Assembly (NCBI GenBank): GCA_026770025.1
Contig: JAMXDE010000048.1
Location: 186,001-250,000 of the forward strand
DNA from: Craspedostauros australis
Lineage: Eukaryota > Bacillariophyta > Bacillariophyceae > Mastogloiales > Achnanthaceae
DNA length: 64,000 bases
Reading direction: 5' to 3'
Made by a program: the position numbers and the translations under genes. The notes below the pieces were generated by a model. It did no database searches. It had not been told where the DNA came from and saw only the letters and a list, made by a program, of their open reading frames with translations. Every line of letters begins with the position of its first letter. Position 1 is the stretch's first letter. Positions 43,001-53,379 of the stretch are shown here, piece after piece.

Positions 43001-43308
43001 TTGCTGTTTCCGTTGCTGCTCTTCGTGGCTTGCGCGGTTTGGATCTGGGATGGTGGTTGCGTTGGCTTCATGTTCTTGATCATCTCACGATCGCTGCTGT
43101 TGGCATCGCCACGCTCCGTCGTTGCTTTCGTTGGATTCATGGCATCGCCTTTGCTCACGCTTGTTCCATCACCGCCGCCGCGGCCATCGGCACTATCTTG
43201 CGCGCTGTTGTGTGAGAGGGTGTGATCAATGCCATGACATCCATCAATGTAGCTGCCATCATCGTCGGTTTCGTATACAGGCACAGTCGTTTGCATGAGA
43301 GTGGGCAT
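40078..43308 (-). CDS. Kelch-repeat beta-propeller protein, 1076 residues
   Basis: Single exon. The first ~630 residues are Ser/Asn/Gly/His-rich with basic patches (RKPKHATKDKSKTNKRGRDA, near residues 380-400) and a short conserved-looking segment near 420-440 (LKVVYHDNLLDEPQAFYYKL). From ~638 to the end there are six kelch-type blades, each with a GHSAT/YHSAT-like strand followed by a double Gly: VLVHGG, LLCFGG, VVFAGS, IVIFGG, ICIYGG and IIAFGG. Kelch propellers bind partner proteins and carry no enzymatic residues here. The basic linker suggests nuclear localisation, by inference. No BTB or F-box domain is visible. Confidence 0.85.
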   Translation of the reverse strand: MPTLMQTTVPVYETDDDGSYIDGCHGIDHTLSHNSAQDSADGRGGGDGTSVSKGDAMNPTKATTERGDANSSDREMIKNMKPTQPPSQIQTAQATKSSNGNSNDRSSGNSTIQSARDATPTKLTLSVGGVDFALVPHTSNWNTSDNSSSSNAPNHGAVSLCQTGATSMTLDLNGFTGKLIVHIPEKVMQAIPATTTDTTEMDRHRSQGCDSSSNGNGNSSGHNSGGSGSRNDGASTDHRPNQRRVVEDEPTTPERLVQSKPSPAPRAGQQYNRTDSTASSPATQVMDLNEHPVDMDHHDGSNIDDGEGNHHGGMDNRDEAVDNGKGGLRQQKLCFSSFVKKPTSSSALKTGGNATTGHAKSKSKAVQKKNEKQKVVGTPTRKPKHATKDKSKTNKRGRDAKTAGTPKRSNKSLDRAGLTGITQLKVVYHDNLLDEPQAFYYKLSDDLPFASADIDAPALPSPQSPQSPPLPQRKRHLDGETGSGQDDAHLSGDKPSKQQRRFDAFGKPHEKEAATAKATEPTPATDMDQAMEEILQRDDTVDTMGTFGNSTMSSHPSLHNGAHQQDGMNSNDAGFNNSSTQSSQHQFSISSVVIQDDADDVCANAGSHTQMTIDGENAADDAVGRPDDGIQSTAPPCPRWGHSATALQDGRVLVHGGQAFANHANVADDDQEDSAIMSDVHIFDPKTKAWSAPVMAAGDPRKFHTATYLPERNMLLCFGGETFQHVQNAKHNQPGKYSLSTSIAASSEASKAPLSASTTKAAQTAAAESKKIVVTNSLRVLDTELMLWYPPATSGVTPGGRAGHSATLLPHTNQLVVFAGSNGACKWYNTVSVLDTHKWVWKRVNAKGILPEARSYHSATAVLSNPGAMPNAKKHYKIVIFGGNNETKSFNTVHVLEPPPTGGTSKAWRWSHPQVRGKAPFPRTDHSATLLEDGKTICIYGGWDPNAHDDDNDDDSRGSGGSNNNNNSRRSALQVKSNIFKASYLLDTTTWTWSIGPKPKHMPYHRTALNPAISSNDAASGKQQPGQCGGRVLDCGAKRCGHATVWDAGKSEIIAFGGQTPGDRLANDMQVLSFAK

Positions 43309-44598
43309 CCTGCCGTCTGCTTGGTTGTTTGCTTTGTTACTGTGTCGCGTCGAGTTGACTTGAGTTCAGTTGCAGATGAAGTTATGGGCACAACAAACTC
43401 GTTCACAATCGCAAAAGCACACATGATGGTGGGAATGCGGAACGAGGTGTTGTCGTGTCACGATTTGTCGTCGTGATTTCCTCGCCTCTGCGCTTGTGCG
43501 TGTGTGTTTGTGGTGGAGAATTGCGTGACAAAAATCTGGCGCGAACTCGGCGCAACAGGTCGAGGGAGTCATTCAGCGATTGGCGGAGGGAAAAACTGGC
43601 GCGAAGTTGGCAGCATGTTTGGTCGGCAGGAAGTGTTGGCGATGAAGTCGAAGAAGTCATAAGCAAGCGATTAAAGTAATTAAAATGTAAATTTGCCGCA
43701 ACCTTTGATCCAAAGTTCCTCCCAACAGCCATCTGTCCCCATTTTCAAATATAACGTCCCAAACCCCATTATTGGACAACGTGAAGAAAATATTTTTCTG
43801 GAGAGATGAATCGCCAAACTGCCCGTTCTTGTGCGAGGAATGTTCTTCGCCCGTCGCTTCTCTTGTGTCGTGGATGGCAAATACACAAATCGTTCTGCAC
43901 AAGACCAACACCGGACAATTTTGGCAGTGGCCACAAAATCGTCGAAAAAAGGCAGCGCACCCCTGCACCCTCACCAAATCCACCATCCTGACACTGCGAT
44001 AGCGACCGGCGACGCGCCACAACATCCCAACATAGTATTACTTCTATTCGGCAAGGTGGCACCATCCTTGTTTTGTTCATGTCTCCAAGTTTGACCAACA
44101 ACGACAGGAGCAACGAAAGGCTTGCTTGACACAGACAAAGGCACAATCGGCATCGACCAATACTACTATTATATTCCAGATTCAATTCAGGTTTCGGCGA
44201 CGGCACAAGATCCAACACTTCACTCACTCTCTCACATCAACATTTGACATCAACATCTGCACTGCACCCTTCCCGACGCAGTGCTTGTCGCCATCACCAT
44301 CGTGAACAATCATCGCACCCTCGGTGCCGTCGTTCGTTGCCATCGACACTGTCGTTCTCATCGAGTACGCTGCTGCATGCTTCGTGCCATATTCATTCCT
44401 TCTTCGATTCGTTTCTCCATTAATTCATTTCATCACCATCGCTCCTGCACCAACCATCAAAACGCCCATCCTCTCATCTGAGCGCAGTTGGCGACTTAAC
44501 TCGAGTACACACTCAATCAGACTCTTCGTGCTGCACCGACCGATTCCATCATCGCAACTTCAGTGGGCAGAAAACACACACAGCTGACAATCGACACC
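43309..44598. promoter_or_regulatory. Shared divergent upstream region
   Basis: 1.3 kb between the starts of the kelch gene (minus) and the 667-residue gene (plus). No open frame of note and no clear core promoter element by eye. Confidence 0.4.
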
Positions 44599-46602
44599 AT
44601 GTTCCGTTTCCACAAACCAAAGGCCTCGAACAACAGCCGTGGACAAGCACAAGTGCAACCGCAAACGCAACCGCAAACGCAGGGACATGGCACCTCCATG
44701 CAAGGAAACACCAACACATCGCAGCTTCCGTCATCTCCGAAGCTCAATGCTGCCAACGTCCATGACATTAGCAACACCAGCCGAGGCATCCCAATGAAGC
44801 ATGGGCACGATGGTGCTGGCCCATTCGCCACCACCAAGGACTCCAATGTTCAACAACCGCATGATATCCGCGACACGGATTCTGAAAGCGTCTCAGCAAC
44901 CTCCATTTCCGCATCTAGTTCGATCGGCTCGGGCACGGCAGAATCCACCTCGGGCTCGTCTTCGGCCAGCCGTCGTGGCTCTCGCAATACTGCGCGCGGT
45001 ATCACACCGAATACCAATGCTGAGTTGCATTTGCATTCACATTCACATGCATCACCCCATGCACGCGCAAAACATGGAACTGCCGCTGCATCACCAGCAT
45101 GCACACCAAGCACCGCCAGCATGATGACGCCAGGTGGAAGACAGCGCTTTCTCAACGTCAACCTGAGCCTCAACATGAACGTTGGCATTCCATTCGCATC
45201 AAGCATTGCAACGAAACGATCCGTGCCCAGGATGACCACGGCCGGGGCGTCCCTGTCTGCCAGCGATGGCACAAGGCGCCAGAAGATGCTCGCCCTGCTC
45301 GAGAGCGAGGTGTACGAAGAGAATGTGCACGGGATCAAGCAGCTCATCCAGATGATCCACGTGGAGCTCATGAACTCCAACCGACTTGACAGCCAACGAT
45401 CCCGTCAGCAGGGCGCGAGGCATCTGCCGACCCCAGCGAATCTGTTCAAAGCAGGTAAGGATCGCAGCGACGTCCGCGGACACCACACGATCGCTCTTGA
45501 CGACCTGTACAACTCGCTCTCCTACCAGCTCTTCTTGGGCGGCTCCAACACCATCGACAGCAGTCTCCATGCTTCCGGTGACAACAATAACGACGATGGG
45601 GACGATTGCGACAACAGCCTCACAAAGATGCGCAACATGGTGGGTCTGAGCACGAACGCACGAAGCAAGCAGCTGCAGCACAGCGAAGACGAATTCACGG
45701 ACCGGCTGCAGCTTGCGGTGCTGTCATTCTTCCGCCAAGCGGTGCCATCTAACATCATCACGATCACCACACCGAAGAATTCGGAAACAAAGAACATCGT
45801 CGACACCACGCCAAAGCAGAGGAACGGTGTCGTTGTTTCCATCGCAAGCAACCGCAACAGCAATACCAGCAACGATCTTGCCAACTCCGGGCATCCCCGA
45901 ATGTCCGAACTGTCCATCACTCGCAGCAATTCTCTTGACAGTGACGACGGTGCCAGCCTGAACGGTTCCATCGTTTCGGAATCCTCGTCAGTATCGATGG
46001 ATTCCGCCGGTGCCGGCAAGAATCGCGAACGCCACCCAGGCCCCACAATGGGCGCTCCCATGAGTGGCAAACACCAAGGACGTTTGCAACTGGCGTGCCT
46101 TCGGGCGCTGACATCCGCGCTGCAATGCCTCATCATGGCGAATGGGACCTACCTGGCGACCTTGGTGAACCATCACGAAGAAGGGCGGTCCTCATCCACA
46201 AAGACAGCGAAGACAGCCTCCAAGATGCCATTCCAATCGCTGCGCCAGCGATCCGCGTTCTGCGAGCAACTTGCGGAATGTTCGGCTTTGGTCATGGAAC
46301 GAACCAACCCGACCACGGTGATGGAGATGTCGTTTGTGTGCCAATGCTTGAGGCATATGACGAAGCTGGAAGCCAAATGCCTCAAGGTCAGCAGCAGCAA
46401 CAGCAAGGCAGCTCGCGACGGCGCCACTGCCGACATGGACCTGCCGTTCGCACAGTGGATGCAGGATAGCGTGCTGCCTGATATCACTCATGTCAAGGAT
46501 ACTGTGGTGCGTGGCACCAGCAATGGGCATTCCATCCACGGGGGCCGCATGCTGATCCGAGAGGCGGATCGGTTGCTGAAGCTTGTGGAGAGCTTCCAGT
46601 GA
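44599..46602 (+). CDS. Conserved-looking helical protein of unknown function, 667 residues
   Basis: The start is the ATG at 44599; the frame is open a little further upstream without an ATG. The first ~190 residues are low complexity (Gln, Ser, Thr, a His-Ser run). Helical segments follow at about 215-260 (KMLALLESEVYEENVHGIKQ) and 370-385, then a Ser/Asn-rich spacer, then a longer helical region at ~495-667 rich in Leu, Cys and Met. The alternation of helices could be an armadillo/HEAT-like fold, but I see no repeat register and name no family. No signal peptide or membrane segment. Confidence 0.7.
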   Translation: MFRFHKPKASNNSRGQAQVQPQTQPQTQGHGTSMQGNTNTSQLPSSPKLNAANVHDISNTSRGIPMKHGHDGAGPFATTKDSNVQQPHDIRDTDSESVSATSISASSSIGSGTAESTSGSSSASRRGSRNTARGITPNTNAELHLHSHSHASPHARAKHGTAAASPACTPSTASMMTPGGRQRFLNVNLSLNMNVGIPFASSIATKRSVPRMTTAGASLSASDGTRRQKMLALLESEVYEENVHGIKQLIQMIHVELMNSNRLDSQRSRQQGARHLPTPANLFKAGKDRSDVRGHHTIALDDLYNSLSYQLFLGGSNTIDSSLHASGDNNNDDGDDCDNSLTKMRNMVGLSTNARSKQLQHSEDEFTDRLQLAVLSFFRQAVPSNIITITTPKNSETKNIVDTTPKQRNGVVVSIASNRNSNTSNDLANSGHPRMSELSITRSNSLDSDDGASLNGSIVSESSSVSMDSAGAGKNRERHPGPTMGAPMSGKHQGRLQLACLRALTSALQCLIMANGTYLATLVNHHEEGRSSSTKTAKTASKMPFQSLRQRSAFCEQLAECSALVMERTNPTTVMEMSFVCQCLRHMTKLEAKCLKVSSSNSKAARDGATADMDLPFAQWMQDSVLPDITHVKDTVVRGTSNGHSIHGGRMLIREADRLLKLVESFQ

Positions 46603-47112
46603 GCTGCTGGCGATTGTTGTCGGTATGACGAGCACAGTTCATGCTGAGCCAACCGTTCACACTCTTTGGTATGTCCACGTTCAAGTATGTGCAATACTAT
46701 TATACAATTATAGAGTATTCAAATGAGCGATCAACTCCACTCTGCATCAATACGACTACCAATAGCCATGCATGTCGACAGGCAGTATGCTCGACCTCTC
46801 TGTCTGCGTTGACACGTTAGAGTATTCTGATCTACATCACGTTCTTTGTCGTAAAGAAGTCTATAGCGAACGAGAATAGAATTAATGAAACACGAAATTG
46901 GCGATCACTCCTTCGACACACAAGAAATGAACAACGTGTTTTTCGGCCAAATCATCATCACCGTCATCATCACCATCACCATGCTTTGCTTGCGTTGACG
47001 GCAATAAATCTGCACCAAATCTTTGCAAGAGAGGACTCAATCAACCACTCTGACACAACATTGTTCCACTCTACTCTACTATACTCTCCTGTTTGTGTTG
47101 TCGCAGACAACG
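46603..47112. other. Intergenic, no gene seen
   Basis: AT-rich stretch near 46690-46720 and a short (CATCAC) tract near 46950-46980 upstream of the next ATG. Confidence 0.5.
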
Positions 47113-48924
47113 ATGACAATAGCTTCCATGGAATATCCGTACTCCAAGAACCGGCTGCTCTCGATCCACGATGACGGCTTCCACGATGACGGCTTCCACG
47201 CTGCTGGAATAGCAGCAAAGACAAGACGACGGCACATGCTGAAGCGCCTCAGCGGCATTCACAATCGCGACAGCTACTTCTGCCTGCTGGCGTTGGAATG
47301 GGGCGCCATCCTGCTGCTGACGATGTGGTCGGGCTGGTCCATGTACCTGCAGGTCGAGGAGATGCTGTCGCAGGTGATGAGGAACGGGGTGCTGTCGGCC
47401 CTGCTGGTCTGCTGCATCCCATGGCTGAGGCGGACGTGGATGGCTCTCGTGCGCATCCTCCTGCGATGGTCGATGGACACCTTCTGGTGCTGGTGGATGC
47501 TGCGCAGTTCGCAGCAGCGCGATGACCGCAATCACGGCCGCACGATGATGCTGTGCCATGACGGATTGCCCGTGTGGCATCACGTCAACTTCCTGCGCAC
47601 GAGGGTGGCCATCAGTCATGGCGAATACGAGGTCAGCAACGGACCCATCGTCTCCATCACGTATCCCTGCCGACGCGACGATTCCTACTTTCGCAAGCAC
47701 AAGTACGAGCAGGCGCTGCAGTGCAACGTGTTGCATTGGAACATTCCGTTGGTATTTGAAGGTCAGATCCGGATGATCATGAAGGATCGGGTGTGGGTGG
47801 ATCCTCGGTATCGGTGTTTGGATGAATCTGGGAGACATGCGGTTCGGTTGCGGAGAGGGGCTTCTTCGCGGTCTGGCATGACGGAGAAGCACTTGTCGTC
47901 GCGCTCAACCTCAACTCCAACCTCAACGATGTCAATGAGATCAACGTCATCATCATTGCCACTGCCACTGCCACGAGTGTCGGTGCCTCCACCGGCACCT
48001 GCCCAACCTTTGCAACAGCAACAGCAGCAACAACAACGACAACGACAGGAACCAACACCAGCTGATCCATCCACGCAGCAAGCGCAACCCCCAAACCAGA
48101 ATGACACTGCACCCGCCAACCACATGCCCCCCGCGATGCCACCCAAACTGGCCTACAACCCCGCCATCCTGTTCGTGCCCAGCGGCATCACACCGTTCGG
48201 GGTGCGCACGACATCGTGCACCGCCACGTTGAGCGCCCCCGTTCTATCTTCGCTGGTACGCGGCACACGACGCATGGTCTACGCTCTCGAAAGCCCGCAG
48301 ATCCCAGACCTCTTCCAGACGCTGAAATGGATGCGATCGCGGCGCGATGTGACGCACGTGACGTGCATCGCCGTGGCCGATACGGTTGTCCTTTCCGCGA
48401 TCCTGTTATCGCAGAATCCGCACTTGCTGCATCAGTTCTGCATGTCGTCGGTATTGCAGCAGGCGTATCCGCGGTTGTTTCACGATTACCATGGTGCGAT
48501 TGGGGAGCGCATCGCGCAGGAGCTGCCGGTGATTGATGGCTTCGTGAGTTTGTATGGTGGCGAACAGAAGAAGCAGCAGGCGTGGGACGCGCTGTCCATG
48601 TTGCGACGGCATGACGAGAACCAATCCAGGATGCAGTTCCCACCGAGTCTGTTTGTCCTGGGCGGCACCGATGCGAATGGCAACGAGTACGTTGAACAAG
48701 TGCACGCAGCGTTGCAGAAGTGCTGCACAGCGCAGTTGGATTGCACAAGGCAGGACCATGGACATGACGCAGGCTTTGAGTACGAAGTAATGGAACAAGA
48801 TGCGGAATTGGGAGATGAGGTGGAAGGAGTGGCGCTGTTGCAATGGAGATGGTTGCAACCGCAACAGCGTCTGCGGGCGGCACGGATCCATGAGCGCATC
48901 CATAAATTCGTGAACGGTCTATGA
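47113..48924 (+). CDS. Membrane-anchored alpha/beta-hydrolase-like protein, 603 residues
   Basis: First in-frame ATG at 47113. Two hydrophobic helices lie at ~53-77 (LLALEWGAILLLTMWSGW) and ~92-113. A conserved-looking domain follows (HDGLPVWHHVNFLRTRVAIS, FEGQIRMIMKDRVWVDPRYR). A Ser/Pro/Gln spacer with a poly-Gln run (~280-330) separates it from a C-terminal part with an alpha/beta-hydrolase-like strand order: MVYALESPQ, THVTCIAVADTVVLSAIL, VIDGFVSLYGG, PPSLFVLGGTDANG. The nucleophile elbow would be AVADTV, lacking the GxSxG serine, so if this is the fold the enzyme may be inactive. The fold assignment is tentative. Confidence 0.6.
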   Translation: MTIASMEYPYSKNRLLSIHDDGFHDDGFHAAGIAAKTRRRHMLKRLSGIHNRDSYFCLLALEWGAILLLTMWSGWSMYLQVEEMLSQVMRNGVLSALLVCCIPWLRRTWMALVRILLRWSMDTFWCWWMLRSSQQRDDRNHGRTMMLCHDGLPVWHHVNFLRTRVAISHGEYEVSNGPIVSITYPCRRDDSYFRKHKYEQALQCNVLHWNIPLVFEGQIRMIMKDRVWVDPRYRCLDESGRHAVRLRRGASSRSGMTEKHLSSRSTSTPTSTMSMRSTSSSLPLPLPRVSVPPPAPAQPLQQQQQQQQRQRQEPTPADPSTQQAQPPNQNDTAPANHMPPAMPPKLAYNPAILFVPSGITPFGVRTTSCTATLSAPVLSSLVRGTRRMVYALESPQIPDLFQTLKWMRSRRDVTHVTCIAVADTVVLSAILLSQNPHLLHQFCMSSVLQQAYPRLFHDYHGAIGERIAQELPVIDGFVSLYGGEQKKQQAWDALSMLRRHDENQSRMQFPPSLFVLGGTDANGNEYVEQVHAALQKCCTAQLDCTRQDHGHDAGFEYEVMEQDAELGDEVEGVALLQWRWLQPQQRLRAARIHERIHKFVNGL

Positions 48925-49198
48925 TTGCTGTGCAGAAAACGCTGAGAAATAATCACTTCGATGCAATCGCGTGTTCGATGTCTCCTCCAAAGACAAGTAG
49001 AGTTTGTGCGTATGTAAGACTAGCGCTATAATGGTATGTATCTCTGCAGAGGATTGTAATGTAATTGTGTACTCGTGTACTCGTGCTGGTAATATTATGG
49101 AACGGGCAGAATACAAGCGATGCAAGCAACATATGTGGAGTAGTCGAGTGTGCTCTTCTCCACTACGCTACAGTAGACTGTACTCCACTGTACTCCAT

Positions 49199-50044
49199 TC
49201 AAGAAGCAGTCTCTTCTGTGTTGGAGTTGTCGGCGGACGAAGCGGTGGTGACCTTGTGCTGCTCCATCTCCTCTTCCACCCTGTGCGAGAGCCCCTTGGT
49301 GGCATCGACGATCCGATCGAGCATGGAGACGACGTGACGCTTGTTCTCGATGCGGCTTCCAAACTGCGCCGAAGAGAGCTTGAGGACGTCGGTCTCATCG
49401 TTGTAGCGGGCGCCGACGATCTCCTTGAATATGTGGCGCTGCACGTCCGCCGTGAATGGCAGGTGCTTGCCCTGGATCTGCAGCGTGACCTTGTGCTCGT
49501 TGGGCATGACGAAGGGCTCGCGCAGGAGGCGGCCGTAGCTGGTGGTCTTGAAGCGCATGGCGTGCTCCGGGACGCCCGATCTGGTGTGCGTGACTGGCGG
49601 TGGACGGAACTCGGTGGCTCCGTTGCCCAGGAAGGTCTCGTTGCGCTGGATGGATTCGTACCACTTGGCGAATGGCGATTCGTAGAACCTTCCGCTCATG
49701 GCCGCGCCGCTGCTGCCAGGGGGAGCGTTGCTGGATGGTGCCGCGGAGCTGGACTGTCGGCGTCGCTGTGCGCCAACGTGCTGACTGTGTTGACCGTGCT
49801 GACTGTGATGGGCGAAGCTGCGGACGCTGCCATCTGAGGTGGCGGAGCTGGTGCCCAGGGTCTGTGGCTGCGACTGAGATGGCAGAGATGCGTGGCATGG
49901 TCCGCTGGTCATTGTTCTGCTGGCATTCATGTTGGTGCTCACGTTGGTGCTCATGGCGGAAACAGCCGTTGCCATCGATGGCGCCAGCTTGGATTGCATT
50001 GCCGCGATCCTTTGAACGGACCGGAGGGATGATGTGCAGGACAT
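49199..50044 (-). CDS. MRPS35: Mitochondrial small-subunit ribosomal protein mS35-like
   Basis: 281 codons from the ATG at 50042-50044. The N-terminus is Ser/Thr/Arg-rich without acidic residues (MSCTSSLRSVQRIAAMQSKL), fitting a mitochondrial presequence. The family region (the one usually called MRP-S28/mS35) is at ~175-265: KVTLQIQGKHLPFTADVQRHIFKEIVGARYN, DVLKLSSAQF, then NKRHVVSMLDRIVDATKG. It is a component of the small mitoribosomal subunit. The frame is open ~100 codons upstream, but that extension has no targeting character, so this ATG is preferred. Confidence 0.75.
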   Translation of the reverse strand: MSCTSSLRSVQRIAAMQSKLAPSMATAVSAMSTNVSTNMNASRTMTSGPCHASLPSQSQPQTLGTSSATSDGSVRSFAHHSQHGQHSQHVGAQRRRQSSSAAPSSNAPPGSSGAAMSGRFYESPFAKWYESIQRNETFLGNGATEFRPPPVTHTRSGVPEHAMRFKTTSYGRLLREPFVMPNEHKVTLQIQGKHLPFTADVQRHIFKEIVGARYNDETDVLKLSSAQFGSRIENKRHVVSMLDRIVDATKGLSHRVEEEMEQHKVTTASSADNSNTEETAS

Positions 50045-51035
50045 GGTGATGGCTTGGCTATTATCTTTGTCGTTTCTCTGTCTGTTGGTATCTGTTCTGG
50101 CTTTGGTGCTGCGGATGATCACACAATTGGCGAATCTCTTTTGTGAGAATGTGGGGAGTGGTCCTTGTGCTTCGATCCTTTGGTGCATTGATCCTTCGAT
50201 GGCGTGTTGTGGCGATGATGCCAAACACCGGAATTTCAGTTGTTCGAGGAGGTGGTTGGCGGTGCACCACTTGTCACGGATGGATACGAGAACACGCAAA
50301 TGCGCAACTGCGCAAATGCAAACAACACAGCACAAACCAACCAAAATGACGGTTCGTCACTGCCACGAAAGCGAGGCGACAACACGGACGCAGCACGGAC
50401 GCCAAACAGAAACGAACCCGAACCCCCAAAATGACGTCATGAAGGGACTACTCTGCGTTCACAAGACTTCGACTGCATGGACCGACCAAAACGAAGTCGC
50501 GATGCGGATTTAACGGTCATGTTAACGCTCAATGCAATATGCCGCATTGACACAGAGAAGAAGAGGCGCACCGCAACGCACAACACGCACTTTGCAGTCA
50601 CACACACACGTCAATGCGCAGCGCGGATCCAAGGCAAGGGTGCGCAACAAGAACAAACGCAACGCGAAAGGAGAGAAAATGGAAACAAACGAACAGATCC
50701 AGAAGTAGCGAAGAGACAAAAGGCGAGCATTCCAAGTCACAACAGGCATCGGATCGTCATTGTCATCGTCATCGCTATTATCATCGCCGTTCTCGTCATC
50801 GTGGTCATCATCGTGGTCATCATCGTGGCGATCGTCCCCACTCAAGCCATCGTCGTTGAACACAGATCAAGCAGCGGGCAATAAGAAGTCCCGCTCCATC
50901 CACTCTTGAGCAGAACAACACAAAGACAAAGACAGAGGCAGAGGCAGAGGCAGAACAACACAGCGCCAGACAAGACAAAGACAAGACAAAGACAAAGACA
51001 AAGACAGAGGCACAGACAAGAGACAAGAGACAAAC
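50045..51035. other. Divergent intergenic region
   Basis: Between mS35 (minus) and the BAR-like gene (plus). It has (ATCGTC)-type repeats at ~50758-50835, which make a false Asp-rich frame on the minus strand, and (GACAAA/GAGGCA)n at ~50920-51030 just before the next ATG. No gene seen. Confidence 0.5.
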
Positions 51036-53379
51036 ATGGCAAAGACAAGAGTGGGCGTGAGGCTGAAGGATGCCGTTGGAGGAAAGGCCAAGTCGCATTA
51101 TCAGAGCGAGGATCTCAAGTCGCTGACGGAACGGTACAACGTATTCGTCAAGAAGCTCAAGAAGCTCATTGCCTTCCTCAAGGCGCACAACGACATTCAG
51201 GATGAAGTCCTTCGGCGACGATTGGCGGTGAGTTCATGTGTCTTCGTTGCGTTCATATCCTTTCAATTATATTCAATCCAGTTCTATTCATTTCATTCCG
51301 CACTTCACACCCGTTCTGGAATGGTTCCTTGTCTGCACAAGTGTCTTCTTTGCACATTGCATCTACCACATCGCATCTATTCTCATATGAAGAATCTCCA
51401 CGGCTCCATCTCTCTCTCTCTCATTTTTCTGGTTTGTTCATGCTTATTCGTACTTGTTCATCTCCTAATGGGTACCATCGCATCTTTGCATACTAATACA
51501 TTCTGCTCTACCCTTTTCTTGTTCTTTGAATGCGATCACCGGAAACGAAATGCAATACAATGCAATACAACCCAACACAACGTACTTCAATTCAACTCGA
51601 TGTCGACCTTCCGCCACAACCAAATGGATTGCACCGACGGTGGCATTGTTCATGTCAATATTCATGATGATTGTGGCGACAACATCAATCCTCATCATTG
51701 CGGCGTTGGTATTGGAATACACAACGTCATGCGACAAAACGATACAATACCATGCAATGCAATGCAACACGATACAATACCATTCAATATGATACAATGA
51801 AATGCAATATGATACATTATACTCAACTCGACCATACTCCATTGAATTCGGATGGAATCGAATGCAAACCATGTCAAAACAACAACAGGTCGCCAACCAC
51901 CTTGCGGAAATGGCCCAGCAGAGTCCGCTTGCGCAGCTGGTCGGAGTTCCGGCGCCTGTCGCGGACCCCAAGGACAAAGATTCCAACAACCAGGGTCAGC
52001 CCCCGCCGCAGCCAGATCCCTACGCAGGAGCCGCCCAGGGGGATGGACAGTCCTACATGGCCATCCATGCCAGCGCCGAACGCAAGGGAGCGCTTTACGC
52101 AAGCAAGTACAAGCAGCACGTCATCGACTACGTCATCGAATGGGAGAAGGTCATCACCACCCGTGTGTCAAACGGCCTCAAGAAATGGGAACAGGTCCGC
52201 GTGGAGACAGATCACTACCACAAGAAGGTGGAGGGACTGCGTCAAGCCGCCAACACCGCCATGTCCAAGGGCAAGCAGGTCGATCCAAAATCCGCGGACA
52301 AGCTCACCAGAAATGAGGAAAAGTGGATCCAGGCCAGGCAGAGTCACCAGAAGGTCACCACGGAGCTCTGCATCCTCATCGACGAAATTGTCAACCGCAG
52401 CTGGAGGGATCTGCACCCCGTCATCATCAAGCTCACGCAGTTTGATATGACCACGGCGGACGATTCCAACCGCACCATGCAGCAGCTCACCGCCGTCGTC
52501 GCCAAGCTCAAGAACTTGGCCGCCGCGGAGGGCATCAAGCCCCAGGCGCGTCTCTCCGACCTGCAAGCCATGGACCCGGCGCACCTCAGCACGCGTCCTG
52601 AAGGCGTCCCGAAGCCGGGTGCCCTAGCCATCGAACCGGCCATGGGCGGCATGTCACTCGACAACGCCGGTCTGGGAGACCCCTTCTCGCCTGCCAGCGC
52701 TGGATCCATGTCATCGCCGGAGGCTCCAGGCGGTCCTGGTGGATACCCCGTTCCCATGCCCGTGCAGCGCAACACCTCCAACTTCAGCCGCTCCTCCAGT
52801 ATGGGCAGCTTCAGCAGCACAGGGAACATGTACCCTCCACCGCAGGCGGCTGCGCCGGCAATGGACATGCTGGCCATGCAGAACCATTCCGCACCGGCAC
52901 CCACGATGGACCAGATCCAGGGAGCAGGAATGATGGTCCCCATGACCGGACCGCCCACCTCTTCCGGCTACAACCAGTACACCATGTCACCGCAGCCGCC
53001 GCCACACACCGGAAACCGAAGCCGGCATTCTTCCCTCGATGGTAGCCTGCACTCCGAATTCTCTTCAGGATTGGCACCACCGCCCATGGGTGCCCCACCT
53101 CCACCACCCATGCAGCAGGTTGATCCGTTCGGATCCGGATACGGCGCTCCCGCCCCGGCCTCCACCAATCCCTTCGGCGCACCGCCATCGCCCGCCCCGG
53201 CCGGTGGCATGAGCACTCTGGGTGGCAGCATGGGCAGCCTCAACGGCATGTATAACCCCGCCCCCGCCAACAACAACGTCGGCGGTCCCAACCAATTCTA
53301 CGGCGGCAACCCATCGCCAGGGCAACCACCCCTGCCACCCACCTACCAGAGGCGGTCGTCGAATCCATTCGACATGTAA
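51036..53379 (+). CDS. BAR-like endocytic adaptor with DPF and NPF motifs, two exons
   Basis: Exon 1 51036-51227 and exon 2 51889-53379, joined over a 661-bp intron (GTGAGT..AACAG, phase 0), giving 560 residues. Residues ~15-235 are amphipathic helices resembling a BAR domain: LTERYNVFVKKLKKLIAFLK, EVLRRRLA joined to VANHLAEM, and YVIEWEKVITTRV. The rest is Pro/Gly/Ser/Met-rich and disordered. It carries DPF twice (GLGDPFSP, QQVDPFGS) and NPF twice (STNPFGAP and NPFDM at the C-terminus). DPF binds the AP-2 ear and NPF binds EH domains in known systems, so a clathrin-endocytosis role follows by inference. The junction is chosen because it keeps a continuous helix; the acceptor lacks a strong pyrimidine tract. 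Confidence 0.75.

Noticed and set aside
50522-50863. Asp-rich minus-strand frame
   Set aside because: Produced by an ATC/GTC simple repeat in the intergenic region; no conserved part.
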